Assembly (NCBI GenBank): GCA_963741615.1 | Contig: CAVUIU010000030.1 | Span: 1 to 64,000, forward strand | Source of the DNA: UBA9676 sp963741615 | Lineage (GTDB): Bacteria > Actinomycetota > Actinomycetes > Streptosporangiales > Streptosporangiaceae | DNA length: 64,000 nucleotides | Reading direction: 5' to 3' | Part shown: piece after piece, positions 61,788 to 64,000 of the stretch | How the letters are laid out: every line of letters starts with the position of its first letter | Numbering within the stretch: position 1 is the stretch's first letter | Notes under the pieces: generated by a model | What the model was told of the DNA's origin: nothing | Databases searched by the model: none | The model's input: only the letters and a program-made list of their open reading frames with translations | Translations under genes and position numbers: made by a program

Positions 61788-62855
61788 TTATGCCTGGTGG
61801 CGGCGCAGCCATGACTGCGGCTGGCGGGATTCAGCGGATATGGCCCGCCAGGGCCAGCCCGCGGCCCTGCGGTCGCTGATGTAGTCCGTGATGCTGTCAA
61901 AGCCGAGGTGCCGGGCGACCTGCGCGGCGCGCTGCCCGGCAGCATGGCGTTTGGTGGCGTGCGTTACCCGGGTGAGCCCGTGGCGGCGCAGCGCGGATTC
62001 GACGGCATGGTGCGACAGGCCGGCCTCGGCGGCGATGGCGTTGACGGTCCAGTGCTGGTCGAGGTGGCGGTTGTGGAGGTAGCCATGTACATCGCGAAAG
62101 CCGAGTTGGTCCAGGGCCGGCCGCCATGGGGCATCCCACCGTGTTGGCTGCCGCTGCCGGGCCGCCTCGGCAGCGGCCGCGTCGATGTCCCCCAGGTGGC
62201 GTGATAGCCAGTCCTTGTGCAGTCCGGCCTGCCTGCTGATGGCGGTGAGACTGGCGCCCTGGGCGACCCGTGCCAGGACGAAGGTCCCGATATCGGGGTA
62301 GCCGTGGCGCCGTGCCACCTCGGCCGCGACCTGGGTGAGGTGCCGGCGGGCGCGGTCTCTGTTCGCCTGTGCGATGGCGGCGGGCGGAATGGCCGCCGGC
62401 GTCCGCAGCGCCTTCCTCCGACGCTGTTCTGGCATGCGGCGCCCGCGGGCGGCCGCCGCTGCGTCACGGGCCAGTTCCCCGCCCCGGGCCCGGTCTCGCC
62501 CCGCGGCGCTGCCCGCCCGGACCGCCGGGTCGAAGATGAGGCGGGAGGTGAAAGCGGTAGCCCGGCGTTTGCGGGTCTCGTGCCCTTCCAGGGACTGGCC
62601 GCGTTCCAGGCCGAACGCCTCGCAGTACGCCTCCTTGGTCCAGCCGTGCACCCGCGGGTGAGCGGTGACCGAGCGCAGCGACCGGCCGCACAGGTGACAG
62701 ATGACCAGCGGGCCATCGGTCACGATCTCGCCGATCGGCGCGTAGAACGCGGTGCCGTCAGCCAGCATCCCGGCCACCGGGCGCACCAGCAATCCACGGC
62801 GCCGTGGCGCGCACGGGCGGGGAAGCGGTACGGCACTGATCGTCTCGGCGGACAT
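61788..62855 (-). CDS. MucR-like zinc-finger protein with multiple HTH segments
   Basis: 355 residues from ATG 62855 after GGAGG. The N-terminal ICHLCGRSLRSVTAHPRVHG has the Cys-x2-Cys and His residues of the Ros/MucR zinc finger, followed by WTKEAYCEAFGL as in that family. After an Arg-rich linker there are at least three HTH-like blocks (TAISRQAGLHKDWLSRHL, NAIAAEAGLSHHAVESALRR, WPWRAISAESRQPQSWLRR). It is probably a DNA-binding protein, in a design known mainly from actinobacteria; targets are unknown. Confidence 0.75.
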   Translation of the reverse strand: MSAETISAVPLPRPCAPRRRGLLVRPVAGMLADGTAFYAPIGEIVTDGPLVICHLCGRSLRSVTAHPRVHGWTKEAYCEAFGLERGQSLEGHETRKRRATAFTSRLIFDPAVRAGSAAGRDRARGGELARDAAAAARGRRMPEQRRRKALRTPAAIPPAAIAQANRDRARRHLTQVAAEVARRHGYPDIGTFVLARVAQGASLTAISRQAGLHKDWLSRHLGDIDAAAAEAARQRQPTRWDAPWRPALDQLGFRDVHGYLHNRHLDQHWTVNAIAAEAGLSHHAVESALRRHGLTRVTHATKRHAAGQRAAQVARHLGFDSITDYISDRRAAGWPWRAISAESRQPQSWLRRHQA

Positions 62856-62879
62856 GGCAGGCCTCCAGCTGCGTCCCAC

Positions 62880-62900
62880 TAGTCACAATGAGACTACCGG
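62880..62900. promoter_or_regulatory. PadR-type operator-like palindrome, site 1
   Basis: TAGTCACAATGAGACTACCGG, in which TAGT and ACTA are inverted around nine bases. Read on the other strand it is nearly identical to site 2 at 63588-63608. It lies 25 bp upstream of the MucR-like start and about 100 bp upstream of the PadR start. Confidence 0.5.
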
Positions 62901-62997
62901 TTGGAGCGGAGATCCGTCACGGGTGGCCAGTGAGAACCCGTGGCCTGGCGATGCTGCCTTCCCGGCTGGAGTGCCCACCGCCAGTACGCTCGGAGTC

Positions 62998-63534
62998 ATG
63001 AGCGCGGGTCCATCGCTGTCACTGGCGGAGTGGACGGTGCTCGCTCTGATCAGCGAGCACCCCACGCATGGGTTCGCCATCGCCCAGCTCACCGCTCCCG
63101 GGGGGGAGCTGGGCCGGATCTGGCAGATTCCCCGGCCGGTGATCTACCGCGCGATCGGCCGGCTTGAGGAAGCCGGGCTGGTGACGCCGCAGGTCGTCGA
63201 GCCTGGCCGCGGGCCACAGCGGACCATTTATTCGGCGACTTCGCCGGGGCGGAGGTCCGTGGCGGACTGGCTGGACACGCCCGTGCAGCACGTCCGCGAC
63301 GTCCGCTCGCATCTCCTGATCAAGCTCGCGCTCATCGACCGGGTGGGGACCGATCCCACCAGCCTGCTCCGCCGGCAGAAGGCCATCCTCCAGCCGATCG
63401 CCGCGGCGATCGCCACCGAGCGCCCGCCGCGGCATGGATTCGATGCAACCTTGCTCGCCTGGCGCCGGGCTTCGGCCGAGGCGGCGCTGAGCTTCCTTGA
63501 CGACATCACGCACTCTGGCGCCAGCCCGGCCTGA
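62998..63534 (+). CDS. PadR-family transcriptional regulator
   Basis: 178 residues from ATG 62998. The winged helix reads LSLAEWTVLALISEHPTHGF, PVIYRAIGRLEEAGLVTPQ and a wing region (GPQRTIYSATSPGRR), and the C-terminal helical domain (Vir-type) follows with LIKLALIDRVG. PadR proteins repress efflux or detoxification genes and their own gene. Operator-like palindromes lie on both sides of this gene. Confidence 0.85.
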   Translation: MSAGPSLSLAEWTVLALISEHPTHGFAIAQLTAPGGELGRIWQIPRPVIYRAIGRLEEAGLVTPQVVEPGRGPQRTIYSATSPGRRSVADWLDTPVQHVRDVRSHLLIKLALIDRVGTDPTSLLRRQKAILQPIAAAIATERPPRHGFDATLLAWRRASAEAALSFLDDITHSGASPA

Positions 63535-63586
63535 CCGCTCCCGGCCCATCGGCTCTTCCTGGCCGCCCCTTGTGCCCGCCGCCCTT

Positions 63587-63608
63587 CGTAGTCTCATTGT
63601 AACTACCG
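63587..63608. promoter_or_regulatory. PadR-type operator-like palindrome, site 2
   Basis: GTAGT-CTCATTGTA-ACTAC (63588-63606, with flanking C and CG) is an inverted repeat. Its 13 bp core GTAGTCTCATTGT is exactly inverted in site 1. An ATG follows at 63609, which hints at a leaderless gene start that originally belonged to a PadR target. Confidence 0.5.
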
Positions 63609-63624
63609 ATGGGCGCGGCCGGGT

Positions 63625-64000
63625 GGCGAGCTGGGCGGCAAGAGCCCCAACATCGTGTTCGACGACGCCGAGGCCGGCGCGGTCGAGGGTGCCGCCAGCG
63701 CGATCTTCTTCAACCACGGCCAGTGCTGTGTGGCCGGCTCCCGGCTGTTCGTGCATCAGAGCCGCTTCGACGAGGTCGTGGACGGCGTCGCCGAGATCGC
63801 CAAGTCCATCAAGCTCGGCTCCGGGATGGAGCAAGGCACCCAGATGGGGCCGCTGGTCTCCGACGAGCAGCTGCGGCGGGTCACCGGCTACCTGGAGTCC
63901 GGCCGGGCCGACGGCGCCACCGCCGTCACCGGCGGCGGCCGGTTCGGTGACCGCGGCTACTTCGTCGAGCCCACCGTGCTCACCAACACCACCCCGGACA
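63625..64000 (+). pseudogene. Aldehyde dehydrogenase, C-terminal half only, continues beyond the window
   Basis: The frame reads ELGGKSPNIVFDDAEAGAVE, then FFNHGQCCVAGSRLFVH with the catalytic Cys of GQCC, GPLVSDEQLRRVTGYLESG and GYFVEPTVLTN, all standard NAD(P)-aldehyde-dehydrogenase landmarks. Homology begins abruptly at about residue 265 of a normal enzyme; the cofactor-binding N-terminal half is missing, and the ATG 63609 just upstream is in another frame. It runs off the right edge. Confidence 0.75.

Overview
This is a 64 kb piece of chromosome from a high-GC actinomycete. The evidence is the strong G/C third-position bias, frequent GTG starts, translationally coupled ATGA/GTGA overlaps, leaderless-looking promoters, a mycothiol-dependent-isomerase-type (TIGR03086) protein, NarL-type two-component genes, and LuxR/TPR and cyclase-ATPase regulators. 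Several small zinc-ribbon and membrane genes look like ones I associate with the Streptosporangiales, but I cannot fix a genus.

Layout. (1) 0-16 kb is a scrapyard of mobile elements. Two ~150 bp repeats ending in the 3' part of a tRNA-Ala(GGC) (1955-2107 and 8163-8316) look like successive attachment-site scars. Between them lie a frameshifted cyclase/ATPase regulator, a BphB/HcaB-like dihydrodiol dehydrogenase and a Phd/RelE toxin-antitoxin pair. An integrase gene abuts the second scar; it is broken by an IS3-family element whose own transposase has lost its first catalytic Asp. IS701-like and IS1380-like remnants, a decapitated-active-site XerC-type integrase, a DnaA-box-like cluster and several small accessory genes follow. 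(2) 15.7-24.4 kb holds a NarL-type two-component system, a gamma-carbonic-anhydrase-like protein, a NifX-like protein, a GNAT enzyme, an SMP-30 lactonase, a HigBA module with a frameshifted toxin, and a second integrase with an internal deletion. (3) 24.6-33.8 kb holds small alpha/beta-barrel proteins, a TPR-LuxR regulator, a MOSC protein, an ABC exporter and a NERD protein. (4) 33.8-39.7 kb is a mosaic of gene fragments (MFS, TetR, DJ-1/PfpI, AraC, NmrA-like, methyltransferase) around an HxlR regulator. That regulator faces a membrane-protein gene followed by a 99-residue protein made largely of twelve-residue PLMGPAD-type repeats. (5) 39.7-52.4 kb is mostly ordinary metabolism and stress genes: a secreted GH12 glucanase, a DMT transporter, a thioredoxin-reductase-like flavoenzyme with a degenerate receiver domain, DUF302, APH-like kinase, DinB, beta-hydroxyacid dehydrogenase, TMEM175-like channel and others. 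(6) 52.3-64 kb holds a three-subunit molybdenum hydroxylase (M-S-L order) with a 48 bp minisatellite between S and L. It is followed by an AraC-VOC pair, small membrane genes, a gutted LuxR regulator, a methyltransferase, a carboxymuconolactone-decarboxylase-like protein, a molbindin-like TOBE protein, a MucR-like multi-HTH protein, and a PadR gene bracketed by two copies of one operator-like palindrome. The second copy sits in front of an N-terminally deleted aldehyde dehydrogenase.

Two patterns run through the window. First, an unusual number of genes are frameshifted or have lost an internal or terminal block while their remaining sequence is well conserved. This is either real gene decay by deletion or an assembly problem, and read-level data would decide. 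Second, regulatory DNA is often legible: a leaderless TA promoter with an overlapping palindrome, HxlR-type repeats over a consensus promoter, the paired PadR-type sites, and near-perfect terminator-like hairpins. The most novel-looking item is the PLMGPAD repeat protein and its HxlR-controlled neighbourhood; its function is unknown.
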